Assembly (NCBI RefSeq): GCF_030811455.1 | Contig: NZ_JAUSQU010000001.1 | Coordinates: 3,100,001 to 3,164,000 of the forward strand | DNA length: 64,000 nucleotides | Direction of reading: 5' to 3' | Origin: Streptosporangium lutulentum | GTDB taxonomy: Bacteria; Actinomycetota; Actinomycetes; Streptosporangiales; Streptosporangiaceae | Shown: one piece after another, positions 42,501-51,091 of the stretch | How the letters are laid out: every line of letters starts with the position of its first letter | How positions within the stretch are numbered: the first letter of the stretch is position 1 | Program-made: the position numbers and the translations under genes | Notes under the pieces: generated by a model | What the model was told of the DNA's origin: nothing | What the model saw: only the letters and a program-made list of their open reading frames with translations | Database searches by the model: none

Positions 42501-45500
42501 GCGTTGACCGTGTAGCTGGTGGTCTTATCACCGGGGGCGACGCTTGTGATCAGGTTTCCGGCGCTGTCGTAGGTCAGCTTGGTGGTGAGCGCGGCGGTGG
42601 TGGGTTTGCGCTCGATCTGGGTGGTGGTGATTGTGCGGCCGAGGTCGTCGTAGGTGGCCTCGACCCGGGCACCGGTGGGGTCGATCACCGCGAGCGGTTC
42701 GCCCAGCAGGTCATAGGTCGACACCCATTGCCCGCCTGGCCCGTCCGGTCCGGGGGCGGTCTCCCGCACTGGGCGGCTGAGCGCGTCGTAGGTGGTGGAG
42801 GTGACATAGCCGCGCGGGTCGGTGACGCTGATCTGGCGGCCTGCCGCGTCGTAGTCGTAGCTGGTCGTGGGGATCAGTGTGGTTGTGCCCGGTGGGGTGT
42901 AGGCCGGGGCGGTGGTCGAGGTCAGGCGGCCGGCCTTGTCGAACGCCGAGGTGATCGTGCGGCCTTCCGCGTCGACGGCCTGGGTCACGAGACCGATGGT
43001 GTTGTAGCCCTGCTTGACCGTGGGCCGGCTCTCAGTGGTGGATCCTGCTTTGTCGACCTTCACCTGGGGGGCCGTGGTCTCGATGAGCCGGCCCGCGTTG
43101 TCGTAGCGCATCGTGGTGGTGAAGTCCGCCGCGGTGGCGCCGGTGGCGTTACCCCGCGGGTCGGTGGTGGTGATCAGCAGGCCGCGCTCGTCGTAGGTGC
43201 TGGTGGAGACCAGGTCGTCGGCGCCGTTCTCCACGGTTTGCCGTGTCACCTGGCCTAAGGGGTTGTAGGCGTAGGTGGTGGATTCCACCCGGGTGCTGCC
43301 CGCACCGGTGAGGTCCTTCTTGGTGACGTTGCCGGCCGCGTCGTAGGTGTAGGCGGTTTTGCGCTTCAGCGCGGCGGGGTCAAACGTGGTGGAGGTCAGC
43401 CGGCCGGCGGCGTCGTAGACGTTCTCAGTGATGGCCTTGTTGTCGGTGGCCTTCATACCGCCCGTGACCTGCTTGATCAGGTTACCGGCCGCGTCGTAGG
43501 TGTTGTCCTCCAGCACCACGTCTTCTGTGGTGGTGGAGCCGTTCAGCCGGGCATCATCGGCCATCACCTGCGACAGCTTGTTGTCGGCGAAGTAGGTGTA
43601 GGAGGTTTTGCGGCCCATCGCGTCCACCTGGGAGGCCAGCCGGCCTGCCGGGTCGTAGGACTTGGACTCCAGCACCACGTCCTGGGGTGCCTGCGGGCTG
43701 ACCGGGCTGCCGGTCCAGTTCTTGAGCGTGGTGGAGGCCGGTTCACCGCGCTCGGTGTAGCCGAAGGTGAGCACCGTGCCCAGCGGGTCGGTCGTCGAAG
43801 TACGGGCGCCGGTGACATCCCAGGTGGAGCGGACCACGCCGCCCTCGGGGTCGGTGACCGTCTCAAGGCGGCCGTGCGCGTCGTAGGTGGAGGTGGTGGT
43901 GCGCGCCGGATCGCCGCCGGTCAGGTCGGTGAGACTCTGGGTGAGCGCGTTGCCGTCGGCGTCGTAGGTGGAGGTGGTCTTGGCGGTATGGGTCACGCCG
44001 GTGACCTCGTTCTTCACCCCGGCACCGGTCTGGGTGAGCACCCGGCCGAGGCCGTCGTAGGTGAAGGTCAAGGTCACCCCATCCGGGTGCGCCGCAGAGG
44101 TCTCCGTGCGCGAGGTCACCCGGCCCAAAGCGTCACGAACGGAGGTGATGACCAGCCCGGACGGGGTGCGCTGCTCGGCCAGGTCACCGGCGGCGGTGTA
44201 GCGGTAGGTGCTCTCTTCGCCCTTGGCGTTCTTCTCCGACTTCACCAGCCCGGCCGGGGTGTTGCCGCCGCCGACGGCCGCCTCGGTGCCGTCGGTGTAG
44301 GTGGTGCTGGTCGAGCGACCGTCGGGGAAGTCCGCGGTGGCCGGGGTGGTCTGCTTGGCCGGTTCACCAAACTCGGTGTAGGTGATTTTGGTCGCGTAGG
44401 TGTTATCGGTTGCCGACGATGACCGCGCGTCCCGCGACACGGTGAGCTGGTCGTTGCGGGGGTCGAACGGGTTGTCCTCGTTGACGTGGTAGGTGAAGTA
44501 AGTGGTGTTGCAGCTGCCTGCGGTGCGGCAGGTGCGCTGGCTGATCAGGTTGCCGCGCTCGTTGTGGGACAGCTCGGTGACGTTGCCGTTGCGATCGGTG
44601 ATCTTCGCGGGGTTTCCGGCGGTGTCGTAGGCGTAGCTGGTGACCTTCTCAAGCTGGTCGGTCTGCGACACCATCCGGTGGTTGCGGGTGGCGTCGCTGA
44701 CATAGCTCAAGGTGTCGTTGCGGGGGTCGGTGACCACGGTGGAGGCGTTGACGCCGTTTTCGGTGCCGGTCTTGGCGTACTGCAACGCGCCGAGTTTCCA
44801 GGTGCCGCCGTTGTGGTCGGTGTGGGTGAGCAGCCGCCCGCCATCAGCGGCGAAGGTGTTACTCGCCCGCACCCGCCCGGAGGGCAGGGTCGCCGTCGTC
44901 ATCTGCGGCTGCGCCAGACGGGCGGCGTAGTGGGTGCGCACCTCGGCCAGCCCGAGCGGCTTGCCATAGACGGCGACCTCATCGAGGTCTCCGGTGAAGG
45001 GGAAGGCCCCGGCGGTGGTGACGGTGGCGGGCCAGGACGGGGAGGCATAGCCATACCCAAGACGCGCCTCACCCTGGTCCAGGTGGGTGATCTCACCGCT
45101 GAGCGTGCCGACGACCTGCCCGTCCAAAAACAGGGTCTGGGTGTTTTCCGCTCCCGAGAGCACCACGTGGTGCCAGGCGCCGTCGTTCACCGCGGCGGCC
45201 GAGGTGATCGGCTCGGTCTTGCCGGTGTAGAACTGGCCGCGCAGCTTGCCGTCGGTGCCGACATAGACGGCCGGGGTGAAGTTGCTCTGCAGGGAGTTCT
45301 GGTAGCCGATGACGGTGCCCGAGCCGGTGGTCTTAAACCACGCCTCGACCGCCAGCAGCCCGCCTCGTCCGTTGATCGCACCAGAGGGCAGTTGCACGTA
45401 GGTGGAGGTGGCGGTGCCGGCGAAGCGCATCGCGCCATCGCCGCTGCCGGCCAGCGCGCCGGGGGTGGCCGGGCTGACGTTGTAGGAGGCGCCGGCGAGC

Positions 45501-48500
45501 GTGGCGTCGGCGTCACCGGCGTTCCAGTCCGCCGAGCTGACGATCTTGTCGCCGAGTTTCGTGGTCGCCTCACCCAGCCGCCAGTACCCGGTGGGAGCGG
45601 CGTTGGTCATCACGCTGCGATAGCGCGAGGCGCTGGTGTAGGCGTAGACGGTGCAGGCGGTGCCCGCACCGGGTGCGCAGACCTTCGTCAGGGCGTCACC
45701 GGTATAGGTGTAGGTCCAGGTCAGCGCAGCACCATCGAGGGGGTCGGTGGACACGGTGGACACGTGGTTGCCGGTCCAGGTGAAGGTCAGCGACCGGCCG
45801 CCGGGCGCGGTGACCTTGGCCAGCTTGCCATCGGTTCCGTAGACCAGGTCCTGGGTCCGGCCGCGGCGGTCACTCACCTTGGTCAGCCGACCGGCATTGT
45901 CGAACCAGTAGGAGGTGGAGGAGGTGTCCATCAACCGCCAGCCACCCCCGGTGACCTCGGCCAGCGTGGCGTGCGTCCCCGGTGGTGGCACGTAGGTTCC
46001 GTCGCCCTTGGCCGCGAAACGCAACTGACGGCCATCGGGGTAGGTGAGCAGCAACGTGGCGGTGTGCGGCTCAGGCAGCACCCGCATGTCCCAGCGGGTG
46101 CTCCAGCCCGCACCGAACGCCCCATCCGCGCGAGGATCAAGGCTGTTGTAGGTACGGGTGACCGACAACGGCAACCCGGCCGCGGCGACGGTCGCATCGG
46201 TGACCGACTGGGTGTAGTTGCCGCTCACGTGGTCGAAGTCGCGCCCGTTGGTTCCCGAGGCCAGCAGCGAGTTGATCGTGCCTTGCTCCGGCGAGGTGGT
46301 GAACGTCCGCCATGGCGAGGTGACCGTGGCAAGACTGGTGCTTGCCTGCACGTACCAGGAGTAGGTTTCGCCCCACTTGAGCTTTCCGGCGGGTACCTGC
46401 CAACTCCACGCGTTACTCCATGATGGAGAGCTCTCGCACCAGTCCCATCGCTGCGGGGTGCCCTTACACAGTTGAAACCAATACGACACCGGCATAGAGG
46501 AAGCGCTTGGCTTGGCATAGGCCGCTAGCGTCGGCCGAAGAGAGCCGACCTGGGTGTTGTCTTCTGGTGAGGCCCATTGCCATGGCAGTACGTCTATCTT
46601 CATCGATTGCCAGGCCGACCAGGGGCCGACCACCCCAGAACCATCGGTGACACCCCGCACCCGCCAGCGCACCAGCCACCCATTGGTTAGCTCTCCGGCC
46701 GGAATCTGCACCGACACCGGGTAGCCCGGAGGGTTGTAATAGGTGCTCGTCCCCGACCAGATATACCCCGACCCCTGACCCGCCGGCGCAGCCGGATCAT
46801 GCTCCACCTCAGCCGAGACCCTCACATCACGGCCACCCGGATCCGCCGGGAGCGCCTCGAGATACGGGGTCAACGTCGAGGCGACCCACACCCCCGACGA
46901 CAACGTCCCCGGATTCATCCTCACATTCGACACCGACGGCTTATGAACATCCACCCGCATGCTCTGCCAGGCCGACCAAGGGCCGACCACCCCAGAACCA
47001 TCGATGGCACCCCGCACCCGCCAGCGCACCAACCAGCCATCGGTTAACCGCCCGGCCGGAATCTGCACCGACACCGGGTTACCCGAGGGGTTGAAATAAG
47101 TGCTCGTCCCCGACCAGATATACCCCGACCCCTGACCCGCCGGCGCAGCCGGATCATGCTCCACCTCAGCCGACACCTTCACACTACGGCCAGCCGGATC
47201 CGTCACCTTCGCCGAGAAAGACGGGGTCAACGTCGAGGCGACCCACACCCCCGACGACAACGTCCCCGGACTCATCACCAAGTTCGACACCGACGGCTTA
47301 TGAACATCCACCCGCATGCTCTGCCAGGCCGACCAAGGGCCGACCACCCCAGAACCATCGGTGACACCCCGCACCCGCCAGCGCACCAGCCACCCATCGG
47401 TTAGCTCTCCGGCCGGAATCTGCACCGACACCGGGTAGCCCGGAGGGTTGAAATAGGTGCTCGTCCCCGACCAGATATACCCCGACCCCTGACCCGCCGG
47501 CGCAGCCGGATCATGCTCCACCTCAGCCGAGACCCTCACATCACGGCCACCCGGATCCGCCGGGAGCGCCTCGAGATACGGGGTCAACGTCGAGGCGACC
47601 CACACCCCCGACGACAACGTCCCCGGATTCATCCTCACATTCGACACCGACGGCTTATGAACATCCACCCGCATGCTCTGCCAGGCCGACCAAGGGCCGA
47701 CCACCCCAGAACCATCGATGGCACCCCGCACCCGCCAGCGCACCAACCAGCCATCGGTTAACCGCCCGGCCGGAATCTGCACCGACACCGGGTTACCCGA
47801 GGGGTTGAAATAAGTGCTCGTCCCCGACCAGATATACCCCGACCCCTGACCCGCCGGCGCAGCCGGATCATGCTCCACCTCAGCCGACACCTTCACACTA
47901 CGGCCAGCCGGATCCGTCACCTTCGCCGAGAAAGACGGGGTCAACGTCGAGGCGACCCACACCCCCGACGACAACGTCCCCGGACTCATCACCAAGTTCG
48001 ACACCGACGGCTTATGAACATCCACCCGCATGCTCTGCCAGGCCGACCAAGGGCCGACCACCCCAGAACCATCGGTGACACCCCGCACCCGCCAGCGCAC
48101 CAGCCACCCATCGGTTAGCTCTCCGGCCGGAATCTGCACCGACACCGGGTAGCCCGGAGGGTTGAAATAGGTGCTCGTCCCCGACCAGATATACCCCGAC
48201 CCCTGACCCGCCGGCGCAGCCGGATCATGCTCCACCTCAGCCGAGACCCTCACATCACGGCCACCCGGATCCGCCGGGAGCGCCTCGAGATACGGGGTCA
48301 ACGTCGAGGCGACCCACACCCCCGACGACAACGTCCCCGGATTCATCCTCACATTCGACACCGACGGCACCGATTCGGCAGCCCCTACGCGTGATGGCTG
48401 CTCCGCGGAAGAGGGCACTTCCGCGTCTTCCATGGCCGGGCTTTCCGAGGTGGACCATAATGCTTCCCCGTCGGAAAAAGCCGTAGTCTCAGCCACCTTG

Positions 48501-48865
48501 TCATCTCGGTCCTTCTTACCGGGAAGAGGTGGAGGCGACTTCAAGCCGCCCGTGGCAGGCTCATCCGTAAATTTATGGCGACTTTCCGGAGGAAGCGCGC
48601 CCTTAGGAGGCTTCGGATCGCGCTTGGCCAACTTAATATCGGCGCTGGTCGCCTCAGTCGAGGCCATAGATGGCAGGCCATTCGCCGAACCGGTCAATTG
48701 CTTAGGTGAGTCCGGGCTGCCTTGAATCGAGGTGACCGCTTGTACTGCAGCGGTGACCGGAACCGCCTGGAACAACAACAGGCCGGGCAGCAACGCCGTA
48801 ACAACCGCCCCCGTCACCCAGGCCTTCCGCCCTGCCGAACGCGACCATGACAAAGTACGGCGCAT
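39557..48865 (-). CDS. Secreted RHS/YD-repeat polymorphic toxin with lytic-transglycosylase-like tip
   Basis: A 3102-residue exported protein. In order: signal peptide (1-40, VTALLPGLLLFQAVPVTA); Pro/Lys-rich linker (80-165); five tandem 119-residue beta modules (167-761); a further sandwich (770-860); RHS entry region (865-1010, LPLSVTRTYNSLDPRADG); LamG-like insert (about 1090-1300, GYWRLGE, WHHVVLSG); YD repeats (about 1330-2640); RHS core motif (LGYQGEYTDPDTGKVNMNAR, then DPTGHS at about 2735). The tip (2736-3102) has Glu2967 in AWILAGIAFNEVGGDP, SLGPVSMQIG and AAVYNGG, the three motifs of SLT-type lytic transglycosylases. GGAGGG precedes the ATG. The next gene is probably its immunity gene. 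Confidence 0.85.
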   Translation of the reverse strand: MRRTLSWSRSAGRKAWVTGAVVTALLPGLLLFQAVPVTAAVQAVTSIQGSPDSPKQLTGSANGLPSMASTEATSADIKLAKRDPKPPKGALPPESRHKFTDEPATGGLKSPPPLPGKKDRDDKVAETTAFSDGEALWSTSESPAMEDAEVPSSAEQPSRVGAAESVPSVSNVRMNPGTLSSGVWVASTLTPYLEALPADPGGRDVRVSAEVEHDPAAPAGQGSGYIWSGTSTYFNPPGYPVSVQIPAGELTDGWLVRWRVRGVTDGSGVVGPWSAWQSMRVDVHKPSVSNLVMSPGTLSSGVWVASTLTPSFSAKVTDPAGRSVKVSAEVEHDPAAPAGQGSGYIWSGTSTYFNPSGNPVSVQIPAGRLTDGWLVRWRVRGAIDGSGVVGPWSAWQSMRVDVHKPSVSNVRMNPGTLSSGVWVASTLTPYLEALPADPGGRDVRVSAEVEHDPAAPAGQGSGYIWSGTSTYFNPPGYPVSVQIPAGELTDGWLVRWRVRGVTDGSGVVGPWSAWQSMRVDVHKPSVSNLVMSPGTLSSGVWVASTLTPSFSAKVTDPAGRSVKVSAEVEHDPAAPAGQGSGYIWSGTSTYFNPSGNPVSVQIPAGRLTDGWLVRWRVRGAIDGSGVVGPWSAWQSMRVDVHKPSVSNVRMNPGTLSSGVWVASTLTPYLEALPADPGGRDVRVSAEVEHDPAAPAGQGSGYIWSGTSTYYNPPGYPVSVQIPAGELTNGWLVRWRVRGVTDGSGVVGPWSAWQSMKIDVLPWQWASPEDNTQVGSLRPTLAAYAKPSASSMPVSYWFQLCKGTPQRWDWCESSPSWSNAWSWQVPAGKLKWGETYSWYVQASTSLATVTSPWRTFTTSPEQGTINSLLASGTNGRDFDHVSGNYTQSVTDATVAAAGLPLSVTRTYNSLDPRADGAFGAGWSTRWDMRVLPEPHTATLLLTYPDGRQLRFAAKGDGTYVPPPGTHATLAEVTGGGWRLMDTSSTSYWFDNAGRLTKVSDRRGRTQDLVYGTDGKLAKVTAPGGRSLTFTWTGNHVSTVSTDPLDGAALTWTYTYTGDALTKVCAPGAGTACTVYAYTSASRYRSVMTNAAPTGYWRLGEATTKLGDKIVSSADWNAGDADATLAGASYNVSPATPGALAGSGDGAMRFAGTATSTYVQLPSGAINGRGGLLAVEAWFKTTGSGTVIGYQNSLQSNFTPAVYVGTDGKLRGQFYTGKTEPITSAAAVNDGAWHHVVLSGAENTQTLFLDGQVVGTLSGEITHLDQGEARLGYGYASPSWPATVTTAGAFPFTGDLDEVAVYGKPLGLAEVRTHYAARLAQPQMTTATLPSGRVRASNTFAADGGRLLTHTDHNGGTWKLGALQYAKTGTENGVNASTVVTDPRNDTLSYVSDATRNHRMVSQTDQLEKVTSYAYDTAGNPAKITDRNGNVTELSHNERGNLISQRTCRTAGSCNTTYFTYHVNEDNPFDPRNDQLTVSRDARSSSATDNTYATKITYTEFGEPAKQTTPATADFPDGRSTSTTYTDGTEAAVGGGNTPAGLVKSEKNAKGEESTYRYTAAGDLAEQRTPSGLVITSVRDALGRVTSRTETSAAHPDGVTLTFTYDGLGRVLTQTGAGVKNEVTGVTHTAKTTSTYDADGNALTQSLTDLTGGDPARTTTSTYDAHGRLETVTDPEGGVVRSTWDVTGARTSTTDPLGTVLTFGYTERGEPASTTLKNWTGSPVSPQAPQDVVLESKSYDPAGRLASQVDAMGRKTSYTYFADNKLSQVMADDARLNGSTTTEDVVLEDNTYDAAGNLIKQVTGGMKATDNKAITENVYDAAGRLTSTTFDPAALKRKTAYTYDAAGNVTKKDLTGAGSTRVESTTYAYNPLGQVTRQTVENGADDLVSTSTYDERGLLITTTDPRGNATGATAADFTTTMRYDNAGRLIETTAPQVKVDKAGSTTESRPTVKQGYNTIGLVTQAVDAEGRTITSAFDKAGRLTSTTAPAYTPPGTTTLIPTTSYDYDAAGRQISVTDPRGYVTSTTYDALSRPVRETAPGPDGPGGQWVSTYDLLGEPLAVIDPTGARVEATYDDLGRTITTTQIERKPTTAALTTKLTYDSAGNLITSVAPGDKTTSYTVNAAGQVTAVTDPNLNKTSIGYDVLGRQTKVTNPLENVTEIEYDLAGRQIAAKDLTRTGAVVRTLGVGYDPAGNPTSTTSGEGHITRQQFDALGRMTALIEPVSTNKSITSTFGYDATGARTRTTDGRGNTTWTSYNTLGLVESVIEPATAAHPSAADRTWTTLYDAAGNATSSLQPGGVRIDRTFDPLGQVVKETGTGASVTTPERTVSYDQAGRVTAIGDYSLEYNDRGLLTKASKATNQIAAYTYDALGNPTQRIDATGMANYTWDAASRLKTAGDPVTGRTFTYDYDKADNLLSKTSANPVNAQAYTYDAANRLTSQTLKNSSGSELSKIAYGWDKDDNLTSKTTSGTAGAGTNSYGYDHAGRLTSWTAPGGASTAYGWDDAGNRTSAGSKTFTYDERNRLTSGAGVDYTYTPRGTTATETKAGVTKNLTFDAFDRMIIDGEASYGYDALGRVTSRTQGATQQRFVYSGLDNDIVTVTDAAGATQAKYGRDLSGGLLSLQEGTGPALGVMADLHGDVVATFSGTALVDSTAYDPFGEVTHRSGTQRTLGYQGEYTDPDTGKVNMNARWYQPGTGAFASRDTVTLDPNPSVQANRYTYANAAPLTGIDPTGHSWLATAPSISLSDPYAVNSGYICSSGMCFETDARARWWADYTTAPGYDYENRPHLSDDEIERLGFEYMPNGRPVPKRTDDQVIDFWYANEEAQNDYMSKYAPIHSDKTLSILWAVTAAYHNQYPVKDPGDCVEHGQGCAEGVYSKSVKDGRTAMHRAADEFARQWAKVKGPTWRDIDGLRYATLKKTISEEKAREQVMNFKERWVKGYKDVISAAAAYFGVPAWILAGIAFNEVGGDPPAIDDLALQARYMFQGKAEAMATSLGPVSMQIGLAAQILGYKYENVNTLDMQAIVRTLKNPASNLFIVASYISTLRSQMGGGYLGDGEATWIAAVYNGGREHWDSIKAQRYARDFMAAKPIVVGILGGTR
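46583..48367 (-). repeat. Five tandem 357-bp modules in the toxin gene
   Basis: Each unit encodes 119 residues starting PSVSN and ending with WSAWQSM and a short VDVHK-type linker. Two versions alternate, A-B-A-B-A: A has RMNPGTLSSGVWVASTLTPY and PADPGGRDVRVS; B has VMSPGTLSSG, SFSAKVTDPAGRSVKVS. The A-B pair is repeated at 714 bp with almost no change at the DNA level, including silent positions, so the array grew recently by pair duplication or is kept uniform by gene conversion. Confidence 0.88.
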
Positions 48866-49339
48866 ACGCCGTCACCCTCCGAACAAGTCAGCGCGAGAAC
48901 CAGCGTCCTCGCGTTACCCCAGCCCGCCAAAAACCCAAGCAATGCCGGGGACGACGGTTCGGAGTCCGCAATTTAACAAACGATCAGAAGTTACACATGG
49001 AGAATCCCGGGACGCAAGATCTTTGTCGGGAGAAAATAAATACGAGATTCCAGGTTTAAGAAAGATCATTCCCGCATTCGTGTGCGTCGGGTAACTAAGA
49101 GTTACGGAACCGCGAAGCCAAATAATGACACAGAGGAAACGCGTAATAACACCGCGTCTAACCGCGACCTGTACATCGCCGGATCAGAAAAGAGCCCGGA
49201 CCTCAACCCACCGGCCGCGATGCACTACACGGCCACTTTGCGCGATACCAGCCACCAGACATCCCAGCGACGCACAGGGGGAACCCTTTCCACTTCGTAG
49301 CTACTGACATCCCGTTGAGGAAAAACATGTGCCTAGTTC
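48866..49339. other. Upstream region of the toxin gene
   Basis: About 470 moderately AT-rich bases between two leftward genes, the tyrosine recombinase stop (49340) and the toxin start. It must hold the toxin promoter. Short frames here carry no family signature or ribosome site. No hairpin terminator was obvious by eye. Confidence 0.4.
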
Positions 49340-50305
49340 TCAGTAGTCGAGGGCACGGTCGATGAGATCGGCGATCTCGACGGCCGAGGCCCGGAAGTAG
49401 CGGGCGGTGGTCTCGATGGAGGCATGTCCGAGCAGGGCCTGGATCTGGGCGTGGTCGGCGCCGGCCTCGCGCAGCCGGGTGGCGTAGGTGTGGCGCAGCC
49501 GGTGCGGGCGCAGCCCGGGAAGGTCGGCGGCCTTTCCGACGGCGCGCACCACGTCGGTGACCCCGTCGACCGACAGGCGGCCGCGCTGGCCGGTCCACAG
49601 CCCGTCGCCAGCGGTCTCGGCCAGGGCGGGCCGGGCGGTGAGCAACTCGGTGCGGGCCAGCAGCCAGGCCGACAGGCGTTCGCGGGCCGGGATCGGCAGC
49701 GGCACGGTGCGGACCTCATCGCCCTTGCCGAGCAGGCGGGCGGTGCCGCTGCGCGCCGTGATGGGCACGTCGGCGATGCTCAGGCGCTGGCATTCCTCGG
49801 CGCGGGCGCCGGTGCCGAGCAGGACGGCGATGAGGGCAGCGTCGCGGGGTCCGCGCCGGTCGGCGGCCCGGCGCACCGCGTTCTCCTGCGCCCGGGTCAG
49901 AGCCTCGGGGGCGCCGGGTTTGGGCACCCGAGCGCGTTTGACCGCCAGCCGCAGCCCGGGCCCGTGTTCATACAGCAGGGTGATGGCGGCCAGGGCCTGG
50001 TTGACGGTGGCCGGGGAGGCGCTGCCGCCGAGCAGGTGCCGGCGCCAGGCGGTGACGGAGGCCTCGGCACCGACCCGGTCGGCGAAAGCATCGACGTGCT
50101 CGGCGGCCCGGGCCAGGAGCCAGTCACGATACGCGAGGGCCTGTCGCCGGTAGGCGGTCACCGTGTTGGCGGCCAGCGCGCAGCGATCCAGGTGCGCGGT
50201 GAACGCGGCGAGCGCCGAGGCGGCGGCCGCCGCGAGATCGTTACCGGACCGGATCGGCACCACATTGTCGAGGCGGTCATCGGCTGTCGCGGTCACCTTC
50301 GGCAC
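49340..50305 (-). CDS. Tyrosine recombinase/integrase
   Basis: A 321-residue integrase. N-terminal SAM-like core-binding domain about 35-120; catalytic domain 135-315. Active-site residues are all present: Arg168 (GTGARAEE), Lys194 (LLGKGDEVRT), His268 and Arg271 (RPHRLRHTYAT), His294 (LLGHASIETT) and nucleophile Tyr303 (ARYFR). The start is GTG 50305 or the next GTG three codons on, both after AAGGAG. Immediately upstream lie four copies of a 13-bp motif, two as an inverted pair, a likely target or operator of this enzyme. Confidence 0.9.
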   Translation of the reverse strand: MPKVTATADDRLDNVVPIRSGNDLAAAAASALAAFTAHLDRCALAANTVTAYRRQALAYRDWLLARAAEHVDAFADRVGAEASVTAWRRHLLGGSASPATVNQALAAITLLYEHGPGLRLAVKRARVPKPGAPEALTRAQENAVRRAADRRGPRDAALIAVLLGTGARAEECQRLSIADVPITARSGTARLLGKGDEVRTVPLPIPARERLSAWLLARTELLTARPALAETAGDGLWTGQRGRLSVDGVTDVVRAVGKAADLPGLRPHRLRHTYATRLREAGADHAQIQALLGHASIETTARYFRASAVEIADLIDRALDY

Positions 50306-50314
50306 CTCTCCTTA

Positions 50315-50415
50315 TTATCCGGGGAGTTTTTTCGGGGTTAGCTCCAGGCCCGGATCGATGTTATCCGGGGAGATCATACTCAGACTCCCCGGATAATCAG
50401 AGTTATCCAGGGAGT
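50315..50415. repeat. Four 13-bp iterons upstream of the integrase gene
   Basis: TTATCCGGGGAGT at 50315-50327; TTATCCGGGGAGA at 50361-50373; ACTCCCCGGATAA (inverted) at 50384-50396; TTATCCAGGGAGT at 50403-50415. Copies 2 and 3 form an inverted pair around a 10-bp spacer (TCATACTCAG), the geometry of a tyrosine-recombinase core site. Copies 1 and 4 flank it at similar distances, like arm sites. Confidence 0.7.
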
Positions 50416-50428
50416 TTCAGCAAAGCCG

Positions 50429-50587
50429 TTACGAAACGGCCTCCGCCTTCGGGAATTCCTCGATCAGCATCCCGGTATCGTTGCGCCGCCCATCGACCGT
50501 CCACCCGATGGGCCAGCAATGATCACCTCTCACGACTACCACCACTGTCGCGGCGAACGAGGCCTCACCGGTGAAGGTCGCCTCGTC
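50429..50587 (-). pseudogene. Pentapeptide-repeat protein, C-terminal fragment
   Basis: The minus frame ending at TAA 50429 begins FDEATFTGEASFAATVVVVV, two and a half A-x-F-x-G pentapeptides, and ends GDHCWPIGWTVDGR and MLIEEFPKAEAVS, like the W-PP-GW tail after pentapeptide arrays. A TGA directly upstream leaves no start codon. Probably a relic cut by the recombinase region. Confidence 0.4.
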
Positions 50588-50623
50588 GAATCACGGGCAG
50601 TACGACGGGATGGAAGGCCGAGA

Positions 50624-51091
50624 TCAGAGCGGTCCGAGAAGGTCATGCGGATCGGCGTCGAGGTTCAGCGTGGACAGGACGCCTAGAAGTTCGCGCTCCT
50701 CGTACTGGAAATGGGACTCCATGATCGCGGAGAGACCGTCCAGGTGCATGGTCAGCTCGCTCGGCGTGGCGTCCGAGGTGATCGTGCGGTCCAACCGCCC
50801 GAGCAGCATCGCGATCATCTCGTGGTCCTGCTGGAGCTTGGCGATCGTGGGCCGCAGCGACGGATGGCGCGCGGACAGTTCGGGAAAGAGCCCGACGTCC
50901 TCGCGCACGTGATGCCCGTCGAGAGCGGCGCAGAATCCCTTGCAGTACAGCAGAAGGTCTGCCCGTGCCGAGGCGGTGTCCCCGGCTTCCAGGGATTCAC
51001 GCGCGAGGCGCAGTGCTCGATGCAGGCGTTGATGCGCCGCCTGCAGTTCAAGGTTCCAGGCTATGAGCCTGTTCTTCTCGCTCTCACCCAC
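50624..51091 (-). CDS. Hemerythrin HHE-domain protein
   Basis: A 155-residue four-helix protein: AAHQRLHRALRLARESLEAG, CAALDGHHVREDVGLFPELS, LQQDHEMIAMLLGRLDRTIT and ESHFQYEERELLGVL supply the His and Glu/Asp residues expected to hold a di-iron centre (HxxxH/HHVREDxxxFP/DHEMI/HFQYEE). It may store or sense O2 or NO. GTG 51091 is the only start giving the first helix; no strong ribosome site. Distinct from the broken hemerythrin at 5353. Confidence 0.82.
   Translation of the reverse strand: MGESEKNRLIAWNLELQAAHQRLHRALRLARESLEAGDTASARADLLLYCKGFCAALDGHHVREDVGLFPELSARHPSLRPTIAKLQQDHEMIAMLLGRLDRTITSDATPSELTMHLDGLSAIMESHFQYEERELLGVLSTLNLDADPHDLLGPL

Noticed and set aside
40502..46423. Very long plus-strand open frames (up to 645 codons) opposite the RHS gene
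   Set aside because: They are G/V/A-rich antisense shadows of GC-rich YD repeats, have no ribosome sites or domains, and disappear where the GC content drops.
46583..48367. Regular repeats considered as a CRISPR-like array
   Set aside because: The period is 357 bp, the repeats are coding and in frame, and there are no unique spacers.
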